From assembly GCA_039707465.1 (NCBI GenBank), contig CM077645.1, forward strand, positions 61,599,850 to 61,663,849: a stretch of 64,000 nt of DNA, read 5' to 3'. This stretch comes from Rhabdophis nuchalis (taxonomy: Eukaryota > Chordata > Lepidosauria > Squamata > Natricidae). The position numbers were made by a program, and so were the translations under genes. Positions 23,340 through 36,600 of this stretch are shown piece after piece; the first letter of the stretch is position 1; the number at the start of each line of letters is the position of its first letter. A model generated the notes under the pieces. It was not told the origin of the DNA, ran no database searches, and worked only from the letters and a program-made list of their open reading frames with translations.

Positions 23340-24440
23340 ACAGAACAATTAGTTCTAGATTTTGTTGCTCCTTGATTAGTTTTTCATTGCTTCTTGTCCA
23401 ACCTTCAGGTGCTTTGAAAAATAAGTTGACCCCTTTTTCATGGAAGTCCTCCAATATTGGAGCATTGCTATCATATCATCACTAGCTCTTTTCATTAAAC
23501 TACACACACACAATTCTTGCAATCTTCATATATTTTATCCTCCAGCTCCCTAATCATCTTTGTTGCACTTCACTGCACTTTCTAGATCTGGGCTGTCAAA
23601 CTCCTAGCCCGCAGACCAGATGAATCATGCTGGTCTGTGGGCTGGAAGTTTGACTCACACCCGGTTTAGCGAAGAGGGCCATGTGATGCTGCTGTGACGT
23701 GAGTTTGACACCCCGTTCTTGAATCTCAATATATATTTTTTATATCATGGCAATGCAATTTTCCGAGTGCGATTTTACCAAGGCATTATAAAGTGGTAAT
23801 AACATTTTTGTGTGATCTTGATTCTATCCCTCTGTCAAATAAGCCTACAGCTGCTTTGACTTTTTTGGCGGCAGCAGCACACCGCTGGGTCATATTTAAG
23901 TGATTGTTCACTAGTACTCCAAGATTCTTCCTGCAGTTACTATTATTGACTAATGTCACTATACTCGTGAATTGGTTTTTCTTGCCTAACTGTAGAATCG
24001 TACTTTTCCCACCATTGAAAATCATTAGATAGGTCCATTGCTCAACTCTGTCAGGATCCTTCTGTATATTGAGCCTATCTTCTGGAATATTGGCTATTCC
24101 TGCCATCTTGGTGTCGCCTGCAAATTTGATGAGCTCCCCTTCTATGCCCTCATCTAAATCATTGATGAAGATATTGAAGAGCACTGGGCCTAAAACAGAG
24201 CCTTATATACTCCACTGCATATTTCCTTCCATGTAGTTGTAGTTCCATTAAAGTCTACACATTGAGTGAGGTTGGTCAATCAGTTACAAATCCATCTGGT
24301 ACTGATAATGTCATGTACAGAATAAGGCATGAGTCTTATTGATTTTCGGTTCCATCTTGTGGTAATGCGGCCAAAAAATGGGGCTTCTGATATTCGTACT
24401 TGAGTCTACTATTACAACGATATATTTATTCTGCATCATT
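23340..24440 (-). mobile_element. CR1 LINE ORF2 fragment with mutated RT active site
   Basis: The minus frame at 24184-23786 gives LFNIFINDLDEGIEGELIKF followed by AGDTKMAG and later KNLGVLVNNHLNMTQRCAAA, clearly CR1 reverse transcriptase. The catalytic F/YADD has become FAGD, so the first aspartate is lost. The rest, to 23340, is the degraded C-terminal and 3' region. An hAT MITE interrupts it at 23588-23715. Confidence 0.85.
23588..23715. mobile_element. Short hAT MITE nested in the CR1 relic
   Basis: The terminal inverted repeats are CTGGGCTGTCAAACTC and GAGTTTGACACCCCG. The flanks ttctagat and ttcttgaa form an imperfect 8-bp duplication with two mismatches, and removing the element restores the continuity of the CR1 sequence. 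Confidence 0.7.
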
Positions 24441-25560
24441 GTAAACATTGATCTGTCAAGAGGTAAAGTCTATGTACATTCAAGGAATAGCACCTTGGCC
24501 AATACTTCCAGATGTTGTTCAGGAGTTTTATACAAATATTGGTAAGTAAAGAGGGCAAAATAAATCACAAGGAACTTATTCTTACATGAGTATTTAAATC
24601 TTTCGTTATAAATAAATTATTTAAAAAAAACAACCATGCTTCAGTGGACCCACATTCTTGCAAAGATGTTCCAAACAATAAGATCCATAATTATAATGCT
24701 TTAGTTTCTGATCATATTTTTACATGACATTGACTGAATCACGATTATTGAATTACCATTATTTTCTAGGTTTTCATGGCATATCTATCATACAGGATGA
24801 GATCAAAATTCATGTTAGGTTAAAATGAGGTTAACTAGTTTGGGATTCAGTGCCATGTGGTTGTAGTTAATGGTTATTTAATTTGGCTATTGTTTGTTTT
24901 GTGGGTTCATACAGCCAACCAAACCATAAACTAACTCTCCTAGCTGGGTTAGTAAAACACAATAGGTTGAAATGCAGCTGACTAGTTTGTGGTTTGCTAT
25001 GTTATATGAACCTAAAACGTTGGATTACTTCAATAAATTGCAGACTAGCAAGTTTTATTAAAAGGTCACTTGAGTTACAAATTCTGCAAGAACACCTGCA
25101 AACATAACTTTCTTAAGTAAAAAGTTGTTTTGGATAGCTTTTTTTAAAAATGAAGAATATAGTATTTAAACTACTGGGCTCGGATATGAGACTATTTTAG
25201 TAACCTAAACAGATTACCTTAGCATTGCAATTATTAAAGGAGGTCAAATGCCAGGAACCAAACAGGCCTTGCTTCCTAAGAAATAACTGCCAGCATTCAA
25301 ATAATTGCACAAGTTCAATGTACACAGCACTCGTGCTTCAGATTTGACAAATATCTAAAATCAGCATCATTGTATTATTGTACTGTAGGAGAATTTTAGG
25401 CACAGGCAGTGAATGGGATGTCCAAATCTCGTGTAGGAAAATATGTAAAGGTGAGGCACAACTACCTTACAGTCTAGGCACCAACGGAGCCAATATGAAA
25501 AGGGTTTGCATCATTGAGGAAATTTAAAGAAGAAAACAGCACAGCTTGCAAACACGCTGC
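24441..25560. other. Upstream region of TDRD1, nothing recognised
   Basis: AT-rich sequence with no frame, RNA gene or repeat boundary that I can support. It includes a loosely repeated ggttggattagt-type motif at 24830-25030. Confidence 0.45.
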
Positions 25561-25925
25561 TCAACGCAGGCAATACCACCCCCCCCCATGCCTTTCCTTC
25601 AGAAGCTCCGTGTCCGACGGTTATATAGGTGGCGCATGCGTTCTGGCGAGCACGCGGTGTGGACGAAAAGAGGCGAGGTTGAACGCCTGGAACGAAGCCT
25701 CGTTTCGTTCGGTGTAAATAGTCGAAGAGTCTGTTGAAGACACTCTGCGGCCCTTGGATTTTTTTTTTTTATTAACGTGGGGAGAGTGGCGGATTCTGCT
25801 TCCAAATACCAAACCAAATGTAAGCTCCCATCCTTTCGTTTCCATTCTACCTTTGGGTGGTCGGTTGCAATTGAGCTCGCCAAGAACCCCTGGAGAATAC
25901 ACTCGCGAATGCTTTAGCCCCAGAT
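25561..25925 (+). promoter_or_regulatory. TDRD1: Probable TDRD1 promoter and non-coding exon 1
   Basis: A small CpG-rich island, 1.4 kb upstream of the first coding exon. It carries an NRF1-type palindrome GGCGCATGCG at 25631-25640, a TATA-like ttatatagg at 25621-25629 and a C run at about 25569-25577. A good donor (cagat, then GTAAGTC at 25926) would join to the acceptor at 27368-27369. The first exon would be wholly untranslated. The start site is not determined. TDRD1 is expected to be germline-specific; I did not find a clean A-MYB site. Confidence 0.6.
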
Positions 25926-27369
25926 GTAAGTCTCTTCAATGCGGAGTTTAGATGTTTCGCCCTTTACTTTTGGACTACATTAGCGCCTTGTGCGAGCCCA
26001 TGTTGGCGTGTAAGGTTTGTTGTAAAAGTTGCGGGTTTTGCGGCCAATTGTGATTTAAGGCATTGTCACTCCGCGCCATTAATAACGAGTTGAGTGGTCT
26101 CAATTCCTGGGTCCTTCCAAGCTTTCCATCATTTGTTTCTCAGACTCGAGTCTGATCTGGGGTGCGATCGTGGTTTTTCCTGGGCTGCTGGATACCCTCG
26201 TATTGCAAAGGAAAAAGAGGCAGTGTTGATATGGACCAGGCCAGGGGAAGGAATGCTAGCCAGAATAGCACTAGGTTTGGTTCCTTATTTTAATTTCATT
26301 CCATAGGTTTTGTTTTAGCCAAGATACAATATTAACATAAAATTCTTGAAAAAGAATAGACTGAACTGTAGCCAAGAAACCTATTTTGTTGTTATTACTA
26401 AGGGTTTTAATTCTACGAATAATGGAAATATTGTAAATCATGTTTCCTGTTAGAGGAGTGGCCTGTCGTTTTTCCAAACGCTGTGCATTGTGTTATTTAT
26501 TTATTTTTTAAGTTGACATACAGTATTTTGGTATATTTTGCCAATATTTACATGAATTGATTTGTGCTTAGCTGTACTATACATTGCTGTACTATGATAC
26601 GATTAGCATGGGAAATACAAATCTGAAAGCAACATAGGTAATAGGATTGCTTTTTGGATTTCTAAATTTCAGTTGAAATATATCCATGTGGCAATATTGT
26701 GAGATTACTTGTATGCGTTTGAAATTTGAGGCAGATATCATGGTATTGTGGTTCTTTAAACTTTAAAATAAAATGGCTTTACAAGCTGGTTTTCTTTGAA
26801 AAACTTTATATTGAAATATATTATAGGTCTGTTACCAGGTTTGTAATTAGCTTATGAAACTAAATTATCTCTTGGGTAACCTGCATGCCCAACCTATCCT
26901 TTTCTCTTCCCTCCAATTCATTCTAGTTTAAATCCTAATCAGCCTAACCCTTCCATGCATCTGATAAAGTGAGTTTGCAGCTTACTACAGCTGTCACCTT
27001 TTAATAACATTTATTAGTGGAAAAGTGCTGTCAGACCTCTTCTGTGTGCTGGAAGTGATTTAAATTTGCTCAGTTACTTTTTTCACATTTTTTTCAATGA
27101 AAAGGAATATGAGAAACTAAATTTAGAAAATCTGTTTTGCTGATCCAAAGCAGGATTCCCATTTGAAAATATTTTCCAAAACTTAATTGTTCCTTTCCAT
27201 TTTAAAGTATTGTTAACAAATATTGTGCTACATTCTGAGGGGTTGGGTGATTTATCATGTGTTCTATGCTTAATAGAAAGAAATGTAAAGAAATATCTAA
27301 ATTATGTTGAGGATTGTTTATTTGTACAAATTCATTGTTTAGCTAATGTATTTTATTTTGCTTTCCTAG
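25926..27369 (+). other. TDRD1: TDRD1 intron 1
   Basis: Runs from the candidate donor at 25926 to the acceptor ctttcctag ending at 27369. GC content falls quickly after 26100. No repeat with clear ends was seen. Confidence 0.55.
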
Positions 27370-27672
27370 CTATTAAATTATCCATGAAATTGTAAGGAAA
27401 TGATTCTAATATAGCTGTATTGAAAATGGAACAAAGGCTTCAGATAAAGGATCTGAAAAGTCCAAATCAGTCATTGAGAAGTCCCAGCACAAGCCCCCAC
27501 TTCAAAAATATTGTACTTGTTGATGATAAAGTACCACCATTGCTCAACAATTTTTCAATTTGTGAACAGGCAAAATTATTTGCTACAAATTGGAATGGTT
27601 CAGTTGAAAACATCTATGATGGCCATGATCACAAAATTGTTTCATTAAATACAGCTGGAGTAGGAATGAAAG
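27370..27672 (+). CDS. TDRD1: TDRD1 exon with start codon
   Basis: Acceptor ctttcctag ends at 27369; donor GTGAGA is at 27673. The first in-frame ATG is at 27426, preceded by 56 bases of 5' UTR; upstream in-frame codons include no ATG. It encodes residues 1-82 plus one base (phase 1). The segment with SLRSPSTSPHFKN corresponds to the conserved N-terminal SLRSP motif of vertebrate TDRD1, and CEQAKLF to its CEQTK motif. The donor is followed by a run of nine C. Confidence 0.9.
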
Positions 27673-30600
27673 GTGAGAAAACCCCCCCCCTTAAATTTAA
27701 TGTACTTTGTAGCACTGTATTCTCATGTGCTTCCTTTTGTAATTTTATCTTGTGGGATATTGAATAATGGGATTGATACCTTTTGGTTAATTTCATTTAT
27801 TTGCAAGTGGTTGGTTCTAAAAATTGTTTACCTTTTGTCAAATGGGATAATTTTGTTCTTTTATCATGTAAAGGTCCTCCATCAAATTCTCTGGAGTTTG
27901 TCAACGATCTACCTTTCCAATCTCCTGGGTCAAAGCTCAATGATCCAGAAGGTATGTACATTTTGGTAGGAAAACGAGTTAATTGGAATAAAGGACAAAG
28001 TGGTATGCTATAATCTTGTATTCACTTTTTATCTTCAAATATTGGGAATAGTGTTTTTATTAAACATTGGACATAATTGTTTCCCTGACTGTTCTGAGCA
28101 TATGGTTTAAAAAATATCACAGGTAGTTCTTTTAACAGCCACAATTAGGATTGGCAACTTGTTCATTAAGCCCAATGGTCAGTGGATAAAACTGATTATG
28201 AACTTATTTCAACTTTACTTTAAAGACGTATGAAGGTTATACAGGTGAAACTCGAAAAATTAGAATATTGTGCAAAAGTTCATTTATTTCAGTAATGCAA
28301 CTTAAAAGGTGAAACTAATATATGAGATAAAACTCATTACATGCAAAGCAAGATAGTTCAAGCTGTGATTTGTCATAATTGTGATGATTATGGCAGACAG
28401 CTCAAGAAAATCCCAAATCCATAATCTCAGAAAATTAGAATATTACATGCAATCAATAAAACAAGGATTGTACATAGAACAATATCGGACGTCTGAAAAG
28501 TATAAGCATACATATGTACTCAGTACTTGGTTTGGGCCCCTTTTGCAGCAATTACTGCCTCAATGGCATGGAAGCTACCAGCTGAAGTGTTATGGAAGAC
28601 TAGGATGGTTCAGTAGCGGCCTTTAGCTCTTCTGCATTGTTCAGTCTCATGTGTCTCATCTTTCTCTTGGCAATGTCCCATAGATTCTCTATGGGGTTCA
28701 GGTCAGGCAAGTTTGCCGGCCAATCAAGCACAGTAATCCCACGGTCATTAAACCAGGTTTTGGTGCTTTTGGCAGTGTGGGCACGTGCCAAATCCTGCTG
28801 GAAAATGAAGTCAGCATTCCCATAAAGCTCATTTGCGGAAGGAAGCGTGAAGTGCTCCAAAATCTCCTGGTAGATGGCTGCATTGACCCTGGTCTTAATA
28901 AAGCACAGTGGCCAACACCAGCAGATGACATGACTCCCCAAATCAACACAGACTCTGGAAACTTCACACTGGACTTCAAACATCTTGCAGTGTGTGCCTC
29001 TCCGTTCTTCCTCCATACTCTGGGTCCTGTGTTGTAAAAGTTGCTCTCATCAGAAAAGAGGACTTTGGACCACTGAGCAACAGGACTTTGGACCACTGTG
29101 CTTCATTAAGTCCAGGGTCAACACAGCCATCTACCAGATTTTGGAGCACTGAGATTGTGGATTTGGGGTTTTCATGAGCTGTACGCCATAATTGTCACAA
29201 TTATGACAAATCGCAGGTTGAACTATCTTGCTTTGCATGTAATGAGTCTTATCTCATATATTAGTTTCACCATTACTGAAATAAATGAACTTTTGCACAA
29301 TATTCTAAATTATCAAGTTTCACCTGTAAATGCAAGGACTGGTCATAAAGTTACTTTTTCATCATTATTGTAACTGCAAATGGTGTTAAATAAGGCGGTT
29401 GCTAAATGAAGGATAACTAATTGTTTCGTGCTCCCTTGAGTTGAAGTCCACTGTTGATTATTAGTATCTTGTTTCCTTGGTGATTAATTTTAGAATTTAG
29501 AATTACTACTGCTGGAAAACTCTTATCAAATTCAATTAACGATTTAAAATATATTTAATCTGTGAAATTATTTAATTCTAAACATTTTCATTCTGTATTG
29601 TAGGAAATCTCAAAGTCATGAATAATTTGCTATCGTCTACAAAGAAAATAAATCCTGTAAGTTTCCAGTAATAATTTTCCTCTATCCTATTGTCATCATT
29701 AATATAATTGTTAATTGTAATAAACTATGTTATTCCCAGGTTAGTGGCTAATTCATAAAGGTAAAAGTGGTTTCCCCTATCCAGTCCTGTCCGACTAGCA
29801 ATCAATGCTCATTTCTGTTTCTGGGCCAAGGGAGCCAGCGTTGTCTGAAGAAATTTCTGTGGTCATCTGACTAGCATGACTATATGCTGAGATGCATGGA
29901 ACCTGCCTATCTATTTATAGACTCACATTTGCATGCTTTTAGACTGCTGGATGGGCAGGCTTTAGATTCATACCTAATACTAAACTATAATTTAGTTCAT
30001 ATTAATGTATCATATTATTCAATGTATATAACATATGTTGTTCAAGTATTTAAAGAAAACTTGGCCTAGTCATATGTCAACATAGCTGTTTATTTCTCTC
30101 ATAGATACATACTTTATTATAAATTTTATGTATTCTGTATCAGTTTCGCTTTCTCAAAAATTAAGAATTTTAATGTAAAATATTACAATAGTAACATCTT
30201 AACATTTTAAGACAAAGATATGTTTATATTTGTCAATATGCTTTTCAGGCATCTGATTCAACAGTATTACAAGCAATGCATTTATCAGCTTCTCCTGACA
30301 AAGTTTTACCTATCAACTATAATTCACAATTAAATCCTTTATATCAGCCCACTTGCCATTTTTGTGGGTTGTTTGGTAAGTTTTTGTTAACTAATCTGTG
30401 ATAAAATAAGACTTTAAAATGTTTATTAAAAGAGTGCTCCTTGCTAATAGCTTTTAAGTGAAATGAATTTAATGTAAATTCAGGAGTCAGTTAAAATATG
30501 TAAGTTCTCCTGTGCGCTGCTTGGAGAATCCAAGCTTGGGTTAATTTTGTCCATTAGCCTAGAGACTGAGTTATGTAATTGTTGACCATGCCTCCTCTGA

Positions 30601-33600
30601 CTGTGATAGTTCAGTTTTGTAGGAAGGCTCAGCCGATCCAAGAGATGTCAGCTTTCACAACCACTCGATCAGCGCTTTTGCAAGTAGTATCAGGACGTGA
30701 GATTGAGCCTTTCAACGCTCTCTACTATTAATAATGGTGGGTTGTTCCATCTCCGGAAGCAGATCTGGGGCTTCTAATGCTTCCCTGCTGCACTCTGAGA
30801 CCGCTGGGGCCAGCACTAGGGTGGGCAGGGCCGCCACTAGCTGCAGGTCTCACGCTTTCTCCGCGGCTCCAGTTAGGGCCACTAAGCACAAGGACAAGGG
30901 TAAGTCATCATCCAAGGCATCCGTGACCATCAGCAGGTCACCACCAACCTTGTTGGCTGAGGGTTCTCCTCCAGGCTTTTCCCTTCATTTGGTCCCTAAG
31001 GGTTACTGACTGCGGAGAAGGGATTGGGCCCAAATCCCTCTCTGATCCTTCTGAGACTAGCCCAGCTCGGGCACCAGCGCCCACTCGCTTAGGTCCCACG
31101 GCTACCTTTACACCCACAACTACAGGGTTGAGGTCTGTGGAAGGCCGTACTTTCAGCCTTCTTCCTGAGCTTAAAGACATGATCTCAGCAGCCATCTCAC
31201 AGGGCATGGATGCAGAGTTGCAATGCAGAACCCAGAGGCCTTGCGTTTCAACCTTATCTAGGGACCTATCTATCTCCCAAGCTGACCCCCCTCATCACCG
31301 CTCCCTCAGTTTACAGCGAGGATTCTGTGCTAGGCAAGGAGGAAGAGGTGGCAGATCAAGAGCTTTCAGATGTCGAAGGCCTAGTGCAGGCAAGCCTGCT
31401 TTGTCTGGATTATTTCAGCCTGCATTATTTAAATCCCTTTTATACAAGGCCAAGGCAACAACCAGTATGGGGGTATGCTACCACCCAGGCTAGCAGTGTG
31501 ATGGGTCTAGACTCCACAGAACGTCTATTTGCGGAACAGGTGCAGGAACAGGATACCATACCTTTTCCGAAATTGTTCCTAGGCGTTGTTTAAAAGCAAT
31601 GGATGGAACCAACTGCTGTCCCTCCACCTAGTAATGGTGATAGGAAGCTATACCTCTACACCGGAACTGGATGGCATTCTCAAATTCCCTACAGTAGACC
31701 CTCCATTGGCTTCCCCAGCCTTTATCTGATCCAAAGTTTCAGAGGGTCTCAAGGTTGAGGACTAGAAGACCGAGTGAGTAATCCGTAAAACGCACCAGGC
31801 GGCTGTCTGGCCGTTGAGGGCTGCTACAGCGGCCTTGTTCTTCAATAGAACGTCATTGGTTTGGCTCAAACAATTACAGGCCAGCCTTGCACCTGATGAT
31901 ATGCATCTCCACCAGGATATCAACAAATTGGAATTTTCCTCTGACGCTACCCTCAACGTGGCCAGGTTCGTATCTTAAGCGGTAGCATCCAATGTGGCCT
32001 CCCGGCACCTCCTTTGGCTCCACCATTAGTAGGCAATTTAGGCTCCAAGTAGCATTTAGCCTCCACACCCTTCAGGGGTGGGTCTCTTTTTGATGTCGCG
32101 TTGGACCCTATCTTGATCAAGACTAGGGACAAATGCAAAGTGCTCCTGTCGGCCAACAGACACACAGACAGGAGACAACAGCCCTACAATAGAAGGCAGT
32201 CTTTCAGGCCAGTAACTCTGGGTACACTGCAGCCTCATATACTCCCCAATACAACAGGTCTTGCGCACAGGCACAGGACAATCACAGGACCGTTCAGGTG
32301 CCGGCAACAGAATCAGCAATAATTGCAGGCTTGGTGGCCATTTTGTGGCGCTAAAAACTGGTCTTTACATCGATATAGGTGACTCACACGGGGATGGGCC
32401 TATCAGCAGGCGTGTAACAGCTTTGCTTTTATTTATTTTATTAAATTTATACCCAGCCCTTCTCCGAAGAGGACCCTTTAATAATAATAATAATTTTAAT
32501 TTTATATCCCGCTCTCTCTCCCCAAAGGGACTCGAGGCGGGGCACAGGCAATTAAAAATACAGATAAAACCACAGACAAAATACAAAATTAAAAATGAAT
32601 TAAATTAGTCCTGCGCTAAAAACCCATAAACTAAACTAAAACTACCCCTAAAACCCCTAACCTTAGAAGAGACTACCCAAGGCCGGCCAGGCGAAAAAGA
32701 TGTGTCTTTAATTTTAAACGGAAGGAGTGGAGGTCCGTAGTTGTCCTAATATCGGGGGGAAGGTCGTTCCAGAGGGCTGGGCCCGCCACAGAGAAGGCCC
32801 TTCCCCTGGGCGTCGCCCGCTGACAAAGTCTAGTGGACGGCACCCGGAGAAGTCCCTCTCTGGGAGCGAATCGGCCGTGAGGATGTGTGGGGCAGGATCC
32901 GATCCCGCAGATAACTAGGTCCCGAGCCATGGAGCGCTTTGAAGATGATGACTAACACCTTGAAGCGCACCCGAAAGACGACAGGTAGCCAGTGCAGCTC
33001 GCGCAAGAGCGGTGTTACGTGGGTAAACCTAGAGGTTCCCATTATTGCTCGCGCGGCTGCGTTCTGGACCAACTGAAGCCTCCGGGTGCACCTCAAGGGG
33101 AGCCCCATGTAGAGAGAGTTACAATAGTCCAGTCGGGATGTCACGAGAGCATGAGTGACTGTGCAAAGGGCGTCCCGATCCAATAGGGGGCGCAACTGGC
33201 GTACCAGGCGAACCTGGTAAAACGCCCTCCTGGCCACGGCTGTCACTTGATCTTCCATGGACAGCCGGGTATCCAGGAGGACACCCAAGTTGCGCGCCCC
33301 ATCCACAGGGGCAAGATGTTCGCCCCCTATGGCCAGAGATGGCATCAACTGGTTGAATCAGGCAGCCGGAAACCATAGCCACTCGGTCTTGGTCGGGTTG
33401 AGCCTGAGTCCGTTACTTCCCATCCAGATCCGCACGGCTTCCAGGCACTGGCACATCACCGCTACGGCATCGTTGGGGTGGTTTGGGGTAGATATATACA
33501 GCTGAGTATCATCAGCGTAGAGATGATACTCTACCCCAAAACCACGGATGATCTCGCCCAGCGGCTTCATATATGTGTTGAACAGGAGAGGCGAGAGGAC

Positions 33601-36600
33601 CGACCCCTGAGGCACCCCACATGTGAGGGGTCTCGAGGTCGACCTCTGCTCTCCCGTCAACACAAATTGCGATCGGCCAGAGAGGTAGGAGGAGAACCAC
33701 CGTAAAACGGTGCCTCCCACCCCAACCCCCCCAGCCGATGCAATAAGATACCATGGTCGATGGTATCGAAAGCTGCCGAGAGGTCTAATAGAACCAGGAT
33801 AGAGGAACAGCCCCCATCTCTGGCCCTCCAGAGATCATCCACCAACGCGACCAATGCCGTCTCGGTGCTATGCCCGGGCCGAAAGCCGGACTGGCGCGGG
33901 TCTAGATAGTCAACTTCCTCCAGGTGACGGGGAAACTGTTGTGCCACCACACTCTCAACAACCTTCGCCAAAAAGGGAAGGTTGGAGACAGGATGATAGT
34001 TAGATGATAAAGCTGGATCCAAAGAGGGCTTCTTGAGGAGGGGTCTCACCATGGCCTCTTTTAGGGAAGCAGGCAAGGAACCCTCACTCAAGGATGCGTT
34101 GACAACCTCTTGGAGCCAGCCTCGTGTCACCTCCCAGGATGCCAGTACAAGCCAGGAGGGACACGGGTCCAGTAAACATGTGGAGGCTCGCAGTCGCCCA
34201 CGAAGTCTGTCCATATCATCGGAAGCAACGGAGTCAAACTCCTCCCAAACAAGATCTGCCTCGTGGCATTCCACTGGGCCATTAATGGGGGCTAGCTCGT
34301 TCTGTATCTGAGCGATTTTCTCCTGCAGATAAGACACAAATTCCTCTGCTCTGCCCTGTAAGGGGGCTTCCCGCACCCTCTGTTGAAGGAGGGAGCGGGT
34401 CACCCTAAACAGGGCGGCAGGGCGGTTATCTGCGGATGCCATGAGAGTGGCACAATGGTGGCGTTTGGCCACTCTCAGCGCCACAATGTAAGTCCGTAAA
34501 TGGGCTCTTACCTGTGTCCGGTCAGATTCAGATCGGCTAGACCTCCATCTTCTCTCTAGGCGTCTCTTGTGGCATTTCATCACCCTCAGCTCCTCGGTAA
34601 ACCAAGGAGCCAGGGTGGCTCGGCGCCGCAAGAGAGGCCGCAAGGGCGCGACCCAATCCAAGGCTCCCGTGGTCGCAGTATTCCATGCGGCCACGAGGTC
34701 CTCCATCGGGGCGCGGGTCAGAGGCACAGGAAGTGGCCCAAGCGCCGCCTGGAACCCATCAGGGTCCATCAAGTGCCTGGGGCGGAACCAGATTGGTGAT
34801 TCAGGTTCCGCCTCCCCGCGGAGGGGAGTAGCGGTCGGAAAGTCGAGCCGGAGAAGTGAGTGGTCTGACCATGACAAGGGCATGATGGCTATATCCCCTA
34901 TACCCAGATCACTCTTCCATTGGCCAGAGACAAAGATGAGATCCGGTGTATGTCCACCCTCGTGGGTGGGGCCTTGAATTAATTGGGTCAGGTCCATGGC
35001 CGTCATGGAAGCCATGAACTCCCGAGCTACCACGGTTGATTCGCCCACCGATGGCAGATTAAAGTCCCCCATGACTAAAAGTCTGGGGGTCTCAACTGCC
35101 ACCGTAGCGATCACCTCCAGGAGCTCGGGCAGGGCTGCTGCTACATAGCGGGGAGCCAGGTATACAACCAGCAAGCCCAACTGCCTCCCTAGGCCCCACT
35201 TCACGCAGAGGGACTCACAACCGGTAGTCTGTGGCACAATGGTCTCTCTCGGCTCAAGACCTTCCTTTACTATGACCGCCACCCCACCACCCCTGCCTAG
35301 GGCCCGGGGCTGATGAAAAGCGCGGTAACCTGGTGGGCACATTTCAACGAGGGGAAGTCCCCCCTCGTGGCCCAACCAGGTCTCCGCAATTCCTGCCAGG
35401 TCCGGCTCCCCCTCTGACACAAGGTCATGGATGAGGGGGGCTTTGTTGACAACGGACCTGGCGTTGCAAAACATCAGCCGCAGGCCCTGGCTCTGTACAC
35501 CCTGACCACCTAGTCTGCGGGGGTTGTGGCACTTCACCGTTTGTAACCAACGGTTCTGTGCTCTCAACCGGGAGGGTAGAACTTGTCTCCCCTCGGACCT
35601 GCCTCTCCCCACGACCTTCTGGATAGAAATGCCCTGCACCGGGACGACTCGTCCCGGTGGAGGGCATTTCACTCACCAATGGGCAGAAACCACCTCAGAT
35701 GCCTAGGCCATCCAGACCGTGAGGCTGGGCCTCACTCTAGAGTTTATCTCCATCCCCTAAGGTGTTTCATCAGGTGCCACATACCCAGGTGTCAGATAAA
35801 AAGGCATCTGATGGACACAGAAATCCCACATGTGTTACCGATCAACGCCATAGAGAGAGTACCACAAGAGCAAGAAAGACTAGATTTTTACTCCATTCTA
35901 TTCCTAGTTTCCAAAGCCTCGGGAGAATGGCGAACCATCCTAGACTTGAAATGGCTCAATTTCTACCTGAAGTATTAGATGTTCAAGGTGCAGTCACTTA
36001 AAAGCATCTTAACCTGCATCCGCCAATGCGACTTACTGACCTCAGTCAATATCAAGGAGGCGTACCTCCACTTGATGATACACCCAGCACATCAAAGGTT
36101 CTTGTGGTTCCAGTTTGCAGGGTGCTATTTTCAGTACTGGACCCTGCCATTTGGCCTTTCATAGGCCCCAAGAACCTTCACAAAGTTGCTGGTGGCAATA
36201 GCCGCTTCTCTGTTCAATGCCCATAAGAGTCAATTGTTATCTCGACGACATCCTGATCCTGTTGTCATCCTGGGACAAGGCAGGTCGGGACCTGCAGGTC
36301 ATAGTCAACAATCTGCAGCATCATGGCTTCTTCCTGAACTTTCTGAAAAGCCACCTGCACCTGATCACGTCCCTCTTGCACTTCGGGACCATCATCAACT
36401 CCGAGCTGTGCAAGGTATCACTATCTCAGGAGAGACAGCAGAGCCTGCAGACCATGGTGAATCTCGTAGTACTACAGAGGTCGCTACCACTGGCAGTTCT
36501 TTCCCAACTTATCGGGAAAATGGTGTCATGTTCCCTGGGCCGGGTTCTAATGGTTCCTGTTTCCCTTCCAGAGGGCCCACACCAGTCACTCACAGACCAG

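Noticed and set aside
25610..25625. A-MYB binding site in the TDRD1 promoter (gacggtta)
   Set aside because: It differs from the usual YAACKG core at a key base; a motif scan would be needed.
28600..29096. A domesticated Tc1 transposase gene
   Set aside because: The frame is shifted between catalytic motifs, the N-terminal half is missing and the inverted repeats and TA duplication are still present, so it is a dead transposon copy.
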